A DNA stretch of 64,000 nt, from assembly GCA_009917445.1 (NCBI GenBank), contig QZEE01000011.1:1-64000 (forward strand). The letters run 5' to 3'. A program made the position numbers and the translations under genes. The DNA is from a bacterium D16-76. Lineage in GTDB: Bacteria; Bacillota; Clostridia; Oscillospirales; Acutalibacteraceae. This document shows positions 52,028 through 60,803 of this stretch, piece after piece. The notes under the pieces are model-generated. The model saw only the letters and a list, made by a program, of their open reading frames with translations. It was not told the DNA's origin and did no database searches. Numbering within the stretch: the stretch's first letter is position 1; each line of letters opens with the position of its first letter.

Positions 52028-53632
52028 ATGCCTGATCTGAAAAACGAAATCACCCGGCGCCGCACCTTTGCCATCATCTCCCACCCGGACGCGGGCAAGA
52101 CTACCTTGACGGAAAAATTCCTGCTTTACGGCGGGGCTATCACCTTGGCGGGTATGGTCAAGGGCAAGCGCAACTCCCGCCATGCTGTGTCCGACTGGAT
52201 GGAGATCGAGAAGCAGCGCGGCATCTCTGTTACCTCTTCTGTCATGCAGTTCCAGTACGACGGCTACTGCATCAACATTTTGGATACCCCCGGCCACCAG
52301 GATTTCTCAGAGGACACCTACCGCACCCTGATGGCCGCCGACTCGGCGGTTATGGTCATTGACGCCAGCAAGGGCGTGGAGGCCCAGACCCGCAAGCTCT
52401 TTAAGGTCTGCGTCATGCGGGATATCCCTATCTTCACCTTTATCAACAAAATGGACCGGGATTCCCGGGACCCCTACGACCTTTTGGAAGAAATCGAACA
52501 AGAGCTGGGCATCGGCACCTACCCGGTCAACTGGCCCATTGGCTCGGGCATAGACTTTAAGGGCGTTTACGACCGGGAAAAGCAGAAGGTGCTGCGCTTT
52601 GTGCCCGAAGAGGAAAACGCCGGCCGCCGCGAGGTGGAGGAGCGGGACTTTACCCTTACCGACCCCGGGCTGCCAGGGGAGATTGGCGAGAACCTTTACC
52701 GCACCCTGCAGGACGACGTAGAGCTTTTAGACGGCGCGGGCTACGAATTTGACCGGGAAAAGGTGCGCCACGGCAAGCTGTCCCCGGTGTTCTTTGGCTC
52801 GGCCTTGACAAACTTCGGCGTCGAGCCTTTCCTGGAAAGCTTCCTGCGCCTGACCACGCCCCCCCTGCCCCGCCCTACAGCCAGCGGTACGGCCGACCCC
52901 TTTGAGGAAGGCTTTTCAGCCTTTGTCTTTAAAATACAGGCCAACATGAACAAAGCCCACCGGGACCGCATTGCCTTTATCCGCATTTGCAGCGGCAAGT
53001 TTGAAAAGGGCATGGAGGTGGACCACGTGCAGGGCGGCCGACGCATCAAGCTGAGCCAGCCCCAGCAGCTTATGGCCCAAAGCCGGGAGATCATCGAAGA
53101 GGCCTATGCCGGGGACATCATCGGCGTGTTTGACCCGGGCATCTTCTCCATTGGCGACACCCTTTGCGCCCCTGGGAAAAAGGTGCTGTTCCAGGGCATC
53201 CCCACCTTTGCCCCAGAGCTTTTCAGCCTGGTGCGGCAAAAAGACACCATGAAGCGCAAGCAGTTTGTAAAGGGCGCCACCCAGATCGCCCAGGAGGGCG
53301 CCATCCAAATCTTCCAGGAAATCGGCTCGGGCATGGAAGAAGTCATCGTGGGGGTGGTGGGCACCTTACAGTTCGATGTGTTCCAGTACCGCATGGAAAA
53401 CGAGTACAACGTGGATATCATGCTGTCCAGCCTCCCCTATTCCTTCATCCGCTGGATCGACAACGAGGGCCTGGATGGAATCGAGCTGAAAAAGCTGAAC
53501 CTTACCTCGGACACAAAAAAAGTACAGGACATGCGGGGGCGCTACCTGCTGCTGTTCTCCAACCAGTGGAGCATCAATTGGGCCCTGGAACACAACGAGG
53601 GCTTGCTTTTGTCGGAGTTCAGCCAGCAATAA
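52028..53632 (+). CDS. prfC: Peptide chain release factor 3
   Basis: 534 residues; AAAGGAGGG precedes the ATG. GTPase motifs: ISHPDAGKTTLTEKFL (G1), RGISVTSSVMQF (G2), LDTPGHQDFSEDTYRTLMAA (G3) and FINKMDRDSRDPYDLL (G4). RF3 recycles RF1/RF2 from terminated ribosomes. The C-terminal blocks (GTLQFDVFQYRMENEYNVDI) are complete. It is co-transcribed with the following small gene. Confidence 0.96.
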   Translation: MPDLKNEITRRRTFAIISHPDAGKTTLTEKFLLYGGAITLAGMVKGKRNSRHAVSDWMEIEKQRGISVTSSVMQFQYDGYCINILDTPGHQDFSEDTYRTLMAADSAVMVIDASKGVEAQTRKLFKVCVMRDIPIFTFINKMDRDSRDPYDLLEEIEQELGIGTYPVNWPIGSGIDFKGVYDREKQKVLRFVPEEENAGRREVEERDFTLTDPGLPGEIGENLYRTLQDDVELLDGAGYEFDREKVRHGKLSPVFFGSALTNFGVEPFLESFLRLTTPPLPRPTASGTADPFEEGFSAFVFKIQANMNKAHRDRIAFIRICSGKFEKGMEVDHVQGGRRIKLSQPQQLMAQSREIIEEAYAGDIIGVFDPGIFSIGDTLCAPGKKVLFQGIPTFAPELFSLVRQKDTMKRKQFVKGATQIAQEGAIQIFQEIGSGMEEVIVGVVGTLQFDVFQYRMENEYNVDIMLSSLPYSFIRWIDNEGLDGIELKKLNLTSDTKKVQDMRGRYLLLFSNQWSINWALEHNEGLLLSEFSQQ

Positions 53633-53654
53633 CCCCAAAAACAGGAGGCAGCCT

Positions 53655-54053
53655 ATGGAAAACCAACAGCCCTTCAAATTTTTAGATAAGGCCACCGACA
53701 CGCCCATGGCCCTCTCCCAGCTGGTAGACACCTTTGAGGAAATGTGCCGCATACCCGTGGGCAGCGACGACGACACGGTGCTTTTTGAAACCACTACCGA
53801 CAACTTTACAGGTATCGAGCTGTTTTTCTTTACCCTCATCCGCCAGTACCCCAACCCGACCGGCGGCCACTACCACCTGCACATGGACGTGATTTATGAA
53901 CCAAACGAGGCCAACCAGCACTTCCACACCACCGTAAACCAGCGGGGGCTTGGGGCTGAAGATATCTTTGCCTATGTCCGCCATAGCCCGGCGTACCTGT
54001 CCGCACAGAATGAGCGCATTGTGAAAGTCAGTGTGTATTTGGATGAGATTTAA
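53655..54053 (+). CDS. Uncharacterised protein downstream of RF3
   Basis: 132 residues, ATG 22 bases after prfC with AGGAGG. No signal or membrane segment. Sequence is alpha-beta with a conserved-looking core (FEEMCRIPVGSDDDTVLFET; FFFTLIRQYPNPTGGHYHLH; DVIYEPNEANQHFHTTVNQR). I do not recognise a family. Its tight linkage and shared terminator suggest expression with prfC. Confidence 0.8.
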   Translation: MENQQPFKFLDKATDTPMALSQLVDTFEEMCRIPVGSDDDTVLFETTTDNFTGIELFFFTLIRQYPNPTGGHYHLHMDVIYEPNEANQHFHTTVNQRGLGAEDIFAYVRHSPAYLSAQNERIVKVSVYLDEI

Positions 54054-54070
54054 GAAACGCTTCCAAATAA

Positions 54071-54097
54071 AAAAGAGCGGTTGCCCCGCTCTTTTTT
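54071..54097. terminator. Bidirectional terminator
   Basis: AAAAGAGCGG (54071-54080) pairs with CCGCTCTTTT (54086-54095) and continues in TT. It serves the prfC unit and the convergent HTH gene. Confidence 0.88.
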
Positions 54098-54392
54098 ATT
54101 TGCTCACATGTTCGCTGTGCTGGATGTCATCCTCAAAACTCCCTGCCTCCACAGGCTTTTCCATTAAATCTTCCATTTCCACACATAAAACCTTGGCAAA
54201 GGCCCGTAGCTCAAAATCTGCCACTACGCGCGCCCCCAGCTCAATGCGGCTTATATTCTTTTGTTCCAAGATAATCCCCTGTACCTGCATCTGGGCGGCC
54301 AACTGCATTTGTGTAAGCCCCTTCTTTAGCCGCAGTTCCCGGATTTTCTCCCCGCAGGCATTGCACTTCCTGTTGTACTTATATCTCTTCAC
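54096..54392 (-). CDS. XRE-type helix-turn-helix protein 1
   Basis: 98 residues. A Cys pair at the start (NRKCNACGEKIRELRLKKGL) leads into the HTH (TQMQLAAQMQVQGIILEQKN, then ISRIELGARVVADFELRAFA). The middle of the HTH carries a short insertion typical of a subset of XRE proteins. The tail EAGSFEDDIQHSEHVSK is acidic. It follows the second HTH gene on the same strand. Confidence 0.85.
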   Translation of the reverse strand: MKRYKYNRKCNACGEKIRELRLKKGLTQMQLAAQMQVQGIILEQKNISRIELGARVVADFELRAFAKVLCVEMEDLMEKPVEAGSFEDDIQHSEHVSK

Positions 54393-54401
54393 AGCATCCC
54401 C

Positions 54402-54644
54402 CTACCGCACCTCTTGTTCTGCCTCGTCAAAATCCGGCGCTGAGAAAAACTCCCCCAGTGTGATTTCAAGCCCATCGCACAGCTTTTTAATGGTCGCCAC
54501 CGTTACGCTTTTATTCCGGCCGCACAAGATGTTATTGACCGTAGACTGGGTGACGCCGCTCATGGTACACAGCATGTTCACCGATATCCCTCTTTCCTCG
54601 CACAAATCCAGAATCCTTTTGCTGATAGCCTCTTTTGTCCGCAT
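54402..54644 (-). CDS. XRE-type helix-turn-helix protein 2
   Basis: 80 residues from the ATG at 54644 after GAGGTGAG. HTH sequence EERGISVNMLCTMSGVTQST with VNNILCGRNKSVTVATIKKL is like the short Cro/C1 family. Divergent from the HTH gene at 54753 and ten bases upstream of HTH gene 1; likely bound by one of the palindromes between them. Confidence 0.88.
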   Translation of the reverse strand: MRTKEAISKRILDLCEERGISVNMLCTMSGVTQSTVNNILCGRNKSVTVATIKKLCDGLEITLGEFFSAPDFDEAEQEVR

Positions 54645-54680
54645 CTTTCTCACCTCTAAAATGAGGATACACAAAAATGC

Positions 54681-54726
54681 TTGACAATCTTAACCCAAAA
54701 GAGTTAAAATAACTCATATGAGTTAA
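54681..54726. promoter_or_regulatory. Divergent control region with two related operators
   Basis: TTGACA (54681-54686) and TAAAAT (54705-54710) form a plus-strand promoter. Overlapping it are two similar palindromes: TTAACCCAAAAGAGTTAA (about 54690-54707) and TAACTCATATGAGTTA (54710-54725, perfect), with centres about 19 bases apart. This is the pattern of a dimeric repressor controlling divergent HTH genes. Confidence 0.8.
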
Positions 54727-54752
54727 TTTCTCCGGAAGAAAGAAGGGACACC

Positions 54753-55022
54753 ATGTCAAATTATCAGGAAAATCTAAGCCGAATACTCCGTCAGGCACGC
54801 CATGCCAGCGGCCTAACCCAAAAGCAAGTAGCCCAGGCGCTGTACATCAACCGCACCACATACACCTATTACGAAAACGCCAAGTCCCTCCCTACCCTCG
54901 ACACCCTGAAAAAAGCCGCCTCGCTCTTTTCCATTCCTTTAGAGTACCTTCTCTACCCGGAAAAATACCAGGATGAACTGCCGATTTCCCTGCACAAAAA
55001 AATCCGCCCGCCAAAAGGATAA
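54753..55022 (+). CDS. XRE-type helix-turn-helix protein 3
   Basis: 89 residues with GAAAGAAGGG upstream. HTH: LRQARHASGLTQKQVAQALY followed by INRTTYTYYENAKSLPTLDT. The SinR/Cro-like motif is clear. It is transcribed divergently from HTH proteins 1 and 2 across the palindromic region and is the best candidate for the dimeric repressor. Target genes beyond the cluster are unknown. Confidence 0.9.
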   Translation: MSNYQENLSRILRQARHASGLTQKQVAQALYINRTTYTYYENAKSLPTLDTLKKAASLFSIPLEYLLYPEKYQDELPISLHKKIRPPKG

Positions 55023-55031
55023 GGCAGCAAA

Positions 55032-55060
55032 AAAGCCCCCGCCACCCGGCGAGGGCCTTT
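55032..55060. terminator. Terminator after HTH protein 3
   Basis: AAAGCCCCCGCC pairs with GGCGAGGGCCTTT around an ACCC loop, with T residues on the plus strand. It lies between convergent HTH and pduL genes. Confidence 0.75.
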
Positions 55061-55078
55061 CTTACATGTACAAAGACC

Positions 55079-55645
55079 TCAAACGATGATTTCCCCATCC
55101 ACAGTCCCCGGCAGCGCCGCAGCATTGGATTCATCGGTGTCTACATGCATAGCCAGCGCATAGGCGGGGTTCACCCGGCACACCACGTCCCCAAAGGTCA
55201 GGCTGCGACCGTTGTAATCCACCTTTACCGACACAATCTGCTTGTCCACCACGCCGGCTTCCTCGGCCTCGGCCGGGGCAAAATGGATATGCCGCTTGGC
55301 GGCAATAACGCCCTTCTCAATGGTGACCTCGCCCTTGGGCCCCTTCAGGGTGCAGCCAGGGGTGCCGTCCAGGTCGCCGGACTCCCGGATGGGTGCGGTA
55401 ACGCCCAGCTTCCGGGCGTCTGTCAGCGAGATTTCCACCTGGGTCTCCTTGCGGGTGGGCCCCAAAATCGACATGGACATAGAGCCCTTGGGCCCCACCA
55501 CCTCTACCTTTTCCACGCAGGCAAACTGCCCGGGCTGGCTCAAATCCTTTTTGTTGGTCAGGGACGCGCCCTCCCCAAACAGCACCGCCAGGTCGGCGTC
55601 GGACACATGTACATGATGGGCCGAAGTCTCCACCATAACTTTCAT
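55079..55645 (-). CDS. pduL: Phosphate propanoyltransferase PduL
   Basis: 188 residues, AAGGAGG before the ATG. Histidine-rich zinc sites are visible: ETSAHHVHVSDADLAVLFGE near the start and GVIAAKRHIHFAPAEAEEAG near residue 115. PduL interconverts acyl-CoA and acyl-phosphate and in many Clostridia replaces Pta in acetate formation. No microcompartment genes or encapsulation peptide are seen here, so a housekeeping acetate role is likely. Confidence 0.93.
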   Translation of the reverse strand: MKVMVETSAHHVHVSDADLAVLFGEGASLTNKKDLSQPGQFACVEKVEVVGPKGSMSMSILGPTRKETQVEISLTDARKLGVTAPIRESGDLDGTPGCTLKGPKGEVTIEKGVIAAKRHIHFAPAEAEEAGVVDKQIVSVKVDYNGRSLTFGDVVCRVNPAYALAMHVDTDESNAAALPGTVDGEIIV

Positions 55646-55759
55646 AGAAAACTCCTCCTTAAATACAGGTAATTTGTTATCTTTATTGTACTACCCTGCC
55701 GCCAAAATTTCAACCGTTTTCCCGAATTTCCCGGCCAAAAGCCCGGCAGGCCCCTGCCT

Positions 55760-56335
55760 TTATCGGGCTACGTCGCAGCCCAGCTCATCGATCTTCTCCC
55801 GCAGCGCCAAAAAATCCTCAAAGGCGCCGGGCTTCTGGCTGGGGTTGCGCAGCAGGGCGGCGGGGTGCAGGGTGGCCATCATCCACACGCCGTTTTTCTC
55901 CACAAACTGCCCGTGCTCTTTGGTGATTTTCATATCCGGCTTTATCATTTTCATCGCCGCCACCCGCCCCAGGCAGACCACAATTTTAGGCCGTATCACC
56001 GCAAACTGCCTGCGCAGCCAGGGCAAGCACGCTTCCTGTTCTTCCGGCAGGGGGTCCCGGTTTTTCGGCGGCCTGCATTTGACAATATTTGTGATATACA
56101 CGTTCAGCCGCCTGTCCAGGTCCACCGCGGCCAACAGCTTATCCAGCAATTGCCCGCCCCGCCCCACAAAGGGCTCGCCTTCCAGGTCCTCGTGTTCCCC
56201 GGGGCCCTCGCCCACCAGCATGACCTTGGCTTGGGCATTGCCCACCCCAAACACCACATGGTTGCGGGACGCGCACAGGCCGCATTTTTTACATTGCAGG
56301 CAGTCTGCCTGCAAGCCTTCAAGGCCGGTTGTCAT
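55760..56335 (-). CDS. Uracil-DNA glycosylase, family 4 type
   Basis: 191 residues. Iron-sulphur cysteines at the start (CLQCKKCGLC), motif 1 MLVGEGPGEHEDLEGEPFVG with RGGQLLDKLL, NIVKCRPPKNRDPLPEE, and motif 2 ATLHPAALLRNPSQ are all present. It removes uracil from DNA in base-excision repair. The N-terminal Cys spacing and later cysteine positions fit family 4 (4Fe-4S) enzymes. Confidence 0.93.
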   Translation of the reverse strand: MTTGLEGLQADCLQCKKCGLCASRNHVVFGVGNAQAKVMLVGEGPGEHEDLEGEPFVGRGGQLLDKLLAAVDLDRRLNVYITNIVKCRPPKNRDPLPEEQEACLPWLRRQFAVIRPKIVVCLGRVAAMKMIKPDMKITKEHGQFVEKNGVWMMATLHPAALLRNPSQKPGAFEDFLALREKIDELGCDVAR

Positions 56336-56355
56336 GGTGTGTCACCTCACTTTTT

Positions 56356-56410
56356 AAGACCTTGGGACGCTGTCCCAAACCCTGCAAGCCCTTTTGGAAA
56401 AGGGCTTGAG
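56356..56410 (+). repeat. Dispersed intergenic repeat C, copy 2
   Basis: AAGACCTTGGGACGCTGTCC then CAAACCCTGCAAGCCC and the hairpin AGCCCTTTT-GG-AAAAGGGCT. It shares the leading hairpin and the AAACCC-GC link with the element at 45926-45985. It lies between potD and the glycosylase gene. Confidence 0.55.
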
Positions 56411-56426
56411 CCGAAAACCGCGTTGG

Positions 56427-57593
56427 TCAGGCGGCCCGTTCTTTTTGGCGTTTGCGGCGCTTGTAGAGGATGATGGCTATGTATACCGCCAGGAAGCCCA
56501 GTATGATAGCCACCAGCACGGCGGATTCCCCCGGCCCGCCCATTTTTACCTCGGCCCACAGCTTGTCTACCAGGCTGCTGGTCTCCGCGGGCAGGTTTAT
56601 GAAGATTTGTGTATTGGCCAGCACCTCTTCGTCGGGGTAGAAGATGGGGTTTTCCGCCACCTCCGGGCTCAGGTATTCCCGGGCGGCTGTCTCGGGCGTC
56701 GAGTACCCCACGTAGTCCATGTTGGCCCCGGCGATTTCCGGGTCGCACAAAAAGTTGATATACGCCTCAGCCTCTTCCTTGTGGCGGCTGGTGGCCGGCA
56801 CGCACATGGCGTCTACAAAGAAATTTGTGCCCTCCTTTGGTACCACAAAGCCAATATCCTCGTTGTTTTCCACCAAAATCGCCGCGTCCCCTGCGTAATA
56901 GGGGGCCAGCCAGGCTTCGCCGCTTTCCATTTTATCAAAAATCTGGTCCATTACATAAGCTTGCACCAGGGGCTTCTGCCCTTTTAAGAGCTGGGCGGCT
57001 TCCTCCCAGTCGTCGGGGTTTTGGGTGTTTACGTCAAACCCCAGCCGGAACTGCGCAATGGCAAAAGCGTCCCGGGGGTTGTCAAACATCAGGATTTTCC
57101 CCGCGTACCGGCTGTCCCACAGGGCCTCCCAGCTTTGGGGCTCTTCTACGTGCCTCTTGTTGTAGAACATCCCCACAACGCCCCAGGTGTAGGGCACCGA
57201 GTACACCCCGCCCGGGTCGTAGCTGGGGTCTTGGAAATTTTCGTCGATATACTGGTAATTGGGGATGTTGTCAAAGTCCAGCGGGGCCAGCCGCCCTTCC
57301 CCAATGAGCTTGGAGACCATATAGTCCGAGGGGATGATGATGTCATAGTCCGCCCCGCCCCCGGCCAGCTTGGAATACAGGCTCTCGTTGCTGTCAAAGG
57401 TGGTGTAGTTTACGCGGATGCCCGTGCGCCGGGTGAACTCCGCGTTTATGTCCATCGAGCCGTCTGTGCCGTTTGCAATGTACTCCCCCCAGTTGTACAC
57501 GTTTATGGTCACCCCCTCTTCCGCCCCAAAGGCATAGGGGCCCAGGCACGCCAGCAGGGCCGCGCACAGCAGCCCGCACAAAAACCTTTTCAT
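56427..57593 (-). CDS. potD: Polyamine ABC transporter substrate-binding protein (PotD-like) with C-terminal membrane anchor
   Basis: 388 residues. Signal peptide at the start (FLCGLLCAALLACLGPYAFG) with no lipobox cysteine. The PotD pattern INVYNWGEYIANGTDGSMDI, GGADYDIIIPSDYMVSKLIG and PYTWGVVGMFYNKRHVEEP is clear. A C-terminal membrane helix (SAVLVAIILGFLAVYIAIIL) followed by YKRRKRQKERAA anchors it to the membrane instead of a lipid. Its ATG directly follows the potC stop (TAGATG). Confidence 0.93.
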   Translation of the reverse strand: MKRFLCGLLCAALLACLGPYAFGAEEGVTINVYNWGEYIANGTDGSMDINAEFTRRTGIRVNYTTFDSNESLYSKLAGGGADYDIIIPSDYMVSKLIGEGRLAPLDFDNIPNYQYIDENFQDPSYDPGGVYSVPYTWGVVGMFYNKRHVEEPQSWEALWDSRYAGKILMFDNPRDAFAIAQFRLGFDVNTQNPDDWEEAAQLLKGQKPLVQAYVMDQIFDKMESGEAWLAPYYAGDAAILVENNEDIGFVVPKEGTNFFVDAMCVPATSRHKEEAEAYINFLCDPEIAGANMDYVGYSTPETAAREYLSPEVAENPIFYPDEEVLANTQIFINLPAETSSLVDKLWAEVKMGGPGESAVLVAIILGFLAVYIAIILYKRRKRQKERAA

Positions 57594-58400
57594 CTACGCG
57601 TCCTCCTTCCCCGCCCGCCGGGCCCGGCCCTGGCGCACGTTTACCACAATCAGCAGCGCCATGACCACCGCGAAAAGCACAGTGGAAAGGGCGTTGATTT
57701 CCGGGCTCACCCGTTTGCGGGTCATGGAGTAGATATAGATGGGCAGGGTCTGGGTGGTGCCGCTGGTAAAGTAACTGATGACAAAATCGTCAATAGACAG
57801 CGTAAAGGCCATGATCATCCCTGTCACCACCCCGGGCATGATCTCCGGCAGCACTACCTTGAAGAAAGCCTTTACCGGCGGGCAGCCCAGGTCCTGGGCC
57901 GCTTCGTAAAGGTTCGGGTCCATCTGCCGCAGCTTGGGAAGCACCGACAAAATCACATAAGGCAGGCAAAAGGTGATGTGCGCCGCAAACAGCGAGCCCA
58001 TACCCAGGCTGCGCCCCCCAAACAGCCCCACCGCAAACACAAACAAAAGCATCAGCGAGACCCCCGTGACGATCTCCGGGTTTACCATGGGGAAGTTGGT
58101 AATGTTCATCATCACCCGCCGGGGCAGCCGCTTCATAGAGTTGATGCCAATAGCCGCCACCGTGCCCAGCACCGTAGACGCCGCCGCGGCCACCACCGCG
58201 ATCAGCAGGGTGTTGCGCAGGGCCTCTAAAATCAGCCGGTCTTCAAAGAGCTTTTCGTACCACTTCAAGGAAAAACCGCTCCACACCGTGCGGCTGGCGG
58301 TCTCGGTGTCGTTAAAGGAAAAAACGATCAGCACCAAAATCGGCGCGTACAAAAACAGGAACACCAAAAACGTGTAAAGACGCCCACCGGCCTTTTTCAT
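57594..58400 (-). CDS. potC: Polyamine ABC transporter permease PotC
   Basis: 268 residues, six spans. The permease EAA loop reads DPNLYEAAQDLGCPPVKAFF with VVLPEIMPGVVTGMIMAFTL, and SIDDFVISYFTSGTTQTLPI is the PotC-type segment. It overlaps potB by four bases. Confidence 0.94.
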   Translation of the reverse strand: MKKAGGRLYTFLVFLFLYAPILVLIVFSFNDTETASRTVWSGFSLKWYEKLFEDRLILEALRNTLLIAVVAAAASTVLGTVAAIGINSMKRLPRRVMMNITNFPMVNPEIVTGVSLMLLFVFAVGLFGGRSLGMGSLFAAHITFCLPYVILSVLPKLRQMDPNLYEAAQDLGCPPVKAFFKVVLPEIMPGVVTGMIMAFTLSIDDFVISYFTSGTTQTLPIYIYSMTRKRVSPEINALSTVLFAVVMALLIVVNVRQGRARRAGKEDA

Positions 58401-59221
58401 AGCAGTACGCCCCCTTCCCCGGGCTCACCGTCGTCAAACTGGTTCATGATGCCCATACATATCAGGATAATCACCATCAGCACCAGGGAGATCGCCGACC
58501 CCAGATTGGGGTTGTAGGCGCTGCCCAAAAACTGCATGTCAATCAAGTCGCCGATCAGCAGGTTGCCCCCGCCCCCCAGCATTTTCGAGATAATAAAGGT
58601 GCTTACCGCCGGCACAAACACCATGGTTACCCCAGAGATGATGCCCGGCATGGACATAGGCACCACCACCTTCAAAAACACCTGGCGGGAGTTGGCCCCC
58701 AGGTCCTCCGCCGCTTCAATGACGCTGCGGTCAATCTTAGTCAGCACCGAGTAGATGGGCAAAATCATATAAGGTATATAGTTGTACACCATGCCCAGCA
58801 CCACGGCCCCGGCGGTGTTGATCATATGCACCCCCGGCAGCCCCATGGCCCGCAGGGCCGAGTTGATCAGGCCGTTGTCCTCCAGCAGCGTCATCCACGC
58901 GTAGGTGCGCAGCAGAAAGTTCATCCACATGGGCAGCATCACCAGCATCACCATGACGCTCTGGCGCTTTTCCCCCATTTTAGAGATCAGGTAGGCCAGC
59001 GGGTAGCCCATCAAAAGGGAGATAAAAGTGGCCACCGCCCCCAGCCAGATAGACCGCAAAAACACGTTGGAATACTGCCCCACGCTCAAGATGTTTTCCA
59101 GGGTAAAATTCCCCTGCCGGTCCGTCAAAGCGAACCAGGCCACCAGCAGCATGGGCAGCACAATAAAGATGGTCATCCATACCGTGTAGGGCGCCGAAAG
59201 CAGCTTAGATTTCGTCTTCAT
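58397..59221 (-). CDS. potB: Polyamine ABC transporter permease PotB
   Basis: 274 residues from the ATG at 59221 after GGAAG. Six spans; EAA loop SVIEAAEDLGANSRQVFLKV with VVPMSMPGIISGVTMVFVPA. It overlaps the potA end by 17 bases. With PotC it forms the membrane channel for spermidine/putrescine uptake. Confidence 0.94.
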   Translation of the reverse strand: MKTKSKLLSAPYTVWMTIFIVLPMLLVAWFALTDRQGNFTLENILSVGQYSNVFLRSIWLGAVATFISLLMGYPLAYLISKMGEKRQSVMVMLVMLPMWMNFLLRTYAWMTLLEDNGLINSALRAMGLPGVHMINTAGAVVLGMVYNYIPYMILPIYSVLTKIDRSVIEAAEDLGANSRQVFLKVVVPMSMPGIISGVTMVFVPAVSTFIISKMLGGGGNLLIGDLIDMQFLGSAYNPNLGSAISLVLMVIILICMGIMNQFDDGEPGEGGVLL

Positions 59222-60335
59222 CTTCCTGCCCCTCCCCTGCCTGTATGTCCTCTTCCATCTCGTCGCTGAAGGTGCTGTAGTCGCCGAACATCCCCGAATA
59301 CTCAGACTTGCCCATAACATGGATGTCGTCCGGCGTCAGCACCAGCCCAATGCGGTCGCCTACGCCCCGGTAGTCGGTAGACTGTATCATCCACTTGAAC
59401 CCGGCCACGTCCACAATGATCTCATAGTGTACACCCTTAAAGGTCACGGCCGTGACCTCCCCGGTGATATGGGTAGAGTCGGCCTCTACCACGTCGATGT
59501 CCTCAGGCCGTATGACCACATCCACCGGGGTATTCTTGCCAAAGCCCCCGTCCAGGCAGGGGAAAGTGTGCCCGGCAAACCGCACCTGGTAGTCTTCCAG
59601 CATGACCCCGTCCAAAATGTTGGACTCCCCGATGAAGTCGGCCACAAAAGCGTTTTTGGGCTCGTTGTAAATGTCCGTAGGCGAGCCGATCTGCTGGATG
59701 TCGCCCCCGTCCATGACCACCACCGTGTCCGACATAGACAAGGCTTCCTCCTGGTCGTGGGTCACAAACACGAAGGTAATGCCCGTCTGCTGCTGGATTT
59801 TTTTCAGCTCCACCTGCATGTCCTTGCGCAGCTTCAGGTCCAAGGCCCCCAGGGGCTCGTCCAGCAGCAGCACCTTGGGCTCGTTGGCCAAAGCCCGGGC
59901 AATGGCCACCCGCTGCTGCTGCCCGCCGGAAAGCTGCCCAACGCCCCTGTGGGCAAAGCCCGAAAGGTTCACCATAGCAAGCATTTCGTGCACCGTCTTC
60001 TTAATGTCCTTTTCGCTTTTGCCCTTAATGCGCATGCCAAAGGCAATGTTGTCGTACACGTTTAGATGAGGGAACAGCGCGTACTTCTGGAAGATGGTGT
60101 TGACCTCCCGCTTATGCGGCGGCAGGGCGGTGATGTTTTTCCCATAAAAAAAGACATCGCCCGCGTCCGGCTGGATAAAGCCCCCAATGGTGCGCAGTAC
60201 CGTAGTCTTGCCGCAGCCAGAGGGCCCCAGCAGGGTGACGAACTCCCCATCCCGTATGTCCAGATGGAAGCCCTTCAACACCTGCTCCCCGTCGTAAGAG
60301 ACAGCGATGTTTTGTAGAGAAAGAATTGTGTTCAA
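59205..60335 (-). CDS. potA: Polyamine ABC transporter ATPase PotA
   Basis: 376 residues from TTG 60335, eight bases after AAAGGGGATG; no ATG fits the family start (LSLQNIAVSYDGEQVLKGFH). Walker A LLGPSGCGKTTVLRTIGG, signature GQLSGGQQQRVAIARALANE, Walker B VLLLDEPLGALDLKLRKDMQ, H-loop VTHDQEEAL. A TOBE domain follows (IRPEDIDVVE) and the C-terminus is acidic (EDIQAGEGQEDEDEI), which may be a regulatory tail. It is the first gene of potABCD. Confidence 0.95.
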   Translation of the reverse strand: MNTILSLQNIAVSYDGEQVLKGFHLDIRDGEFVTLLGPSGCGKTTVLRTIGGFIQPDAGDVFFYGKNITALPPHKREVNTIFQKYALFPHLNVYDNIAFGMRIKGKSEKDIKKTVHEMLAMVNLSGFAHRGVGQLSGGQQQRVAIARALANEPKVLLLDEPLGALDLKLRKDMQVELKKIQQQTGITFVFVTHDQEEALSMSDTVVVMDGGDIQQIGSPTDIYNEPKNAFVADFIGESNILDGVMLEDYQVRFAGHTFPCLDGGFGKNTPVDVVIRPEDIDVVEADSTHITGEVTAVTFKGVHYEIIVDVAGFKWMIQSTDYRGVGDRIGLVLTPDDIHVMGKSEYSGMFGDYSTFSDEMEEDIQAGEGQEDEDEI

Positions 60336-60642
60336 TGTACCTGCATCCCCTTTGCGAAATAGTAGTTGCGTGTCTTTGTTATTCACACATAACCCGGCCC
60401 TGCTAAAAGCGCACCGGGCAAAACGCCCAGGCGCTTGAAAAGGATCGCCATCCGCAAAGATTAAAGAGCGGGCCCACAAAGGCGCCCGCGGCGAAGGAAC
60501 AAGGCCGCTTTTATAGGCCGCCCCACCTCCTTCGGGGGCCGCCATTTTTTCAGATGCAAACGCAATGAATACACTATACGAAAAATTGCGCTTTTTGTCA
60601 ATGGTTTTTTTTACCCTGGGCCCACCACACACGACGTTTCAT

Positions 60643-60708
60643 GCCTCCGGCGGTTTAGGGGCTTTGCCCCTAAAAACCCCACCACCTTTGAAAAGGTGGA
60701 CGAAACTT
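60643..60708 (-). repeat. Dispersed intergenic repeat B, copy 2
   Basis: Reverse-complement copy of the element at 51778-51870, with the central 25 bases missing. The 60336-60803 gap otherwise holds the upstream region of potA (no clear promoter found) and the terminator at 60752-60779. Confidence 0.8.
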
Positions 60709-60751
60709 CTGCGTTGTTGACTTTCTTCCCCCTTCCCCGCCCACACCAAAA

Positions 60752-60779
60752 AAAAGGCCGGCCCCCAGGCCAGCCTTTT
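60752..60779. terminator. Bidirectional terminator
   Basis: AAAAGGC (60752-60758) pairs with GCCTTTT (60773-60779) around a GGCC core; A and T runs flank it. It lies downstream of the minus-strand small membrane-protein gene. Confidence 0.7.
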
Positions 60780-60803
60780 CAAAATCCATATACCTTTGTA
60801 AAC

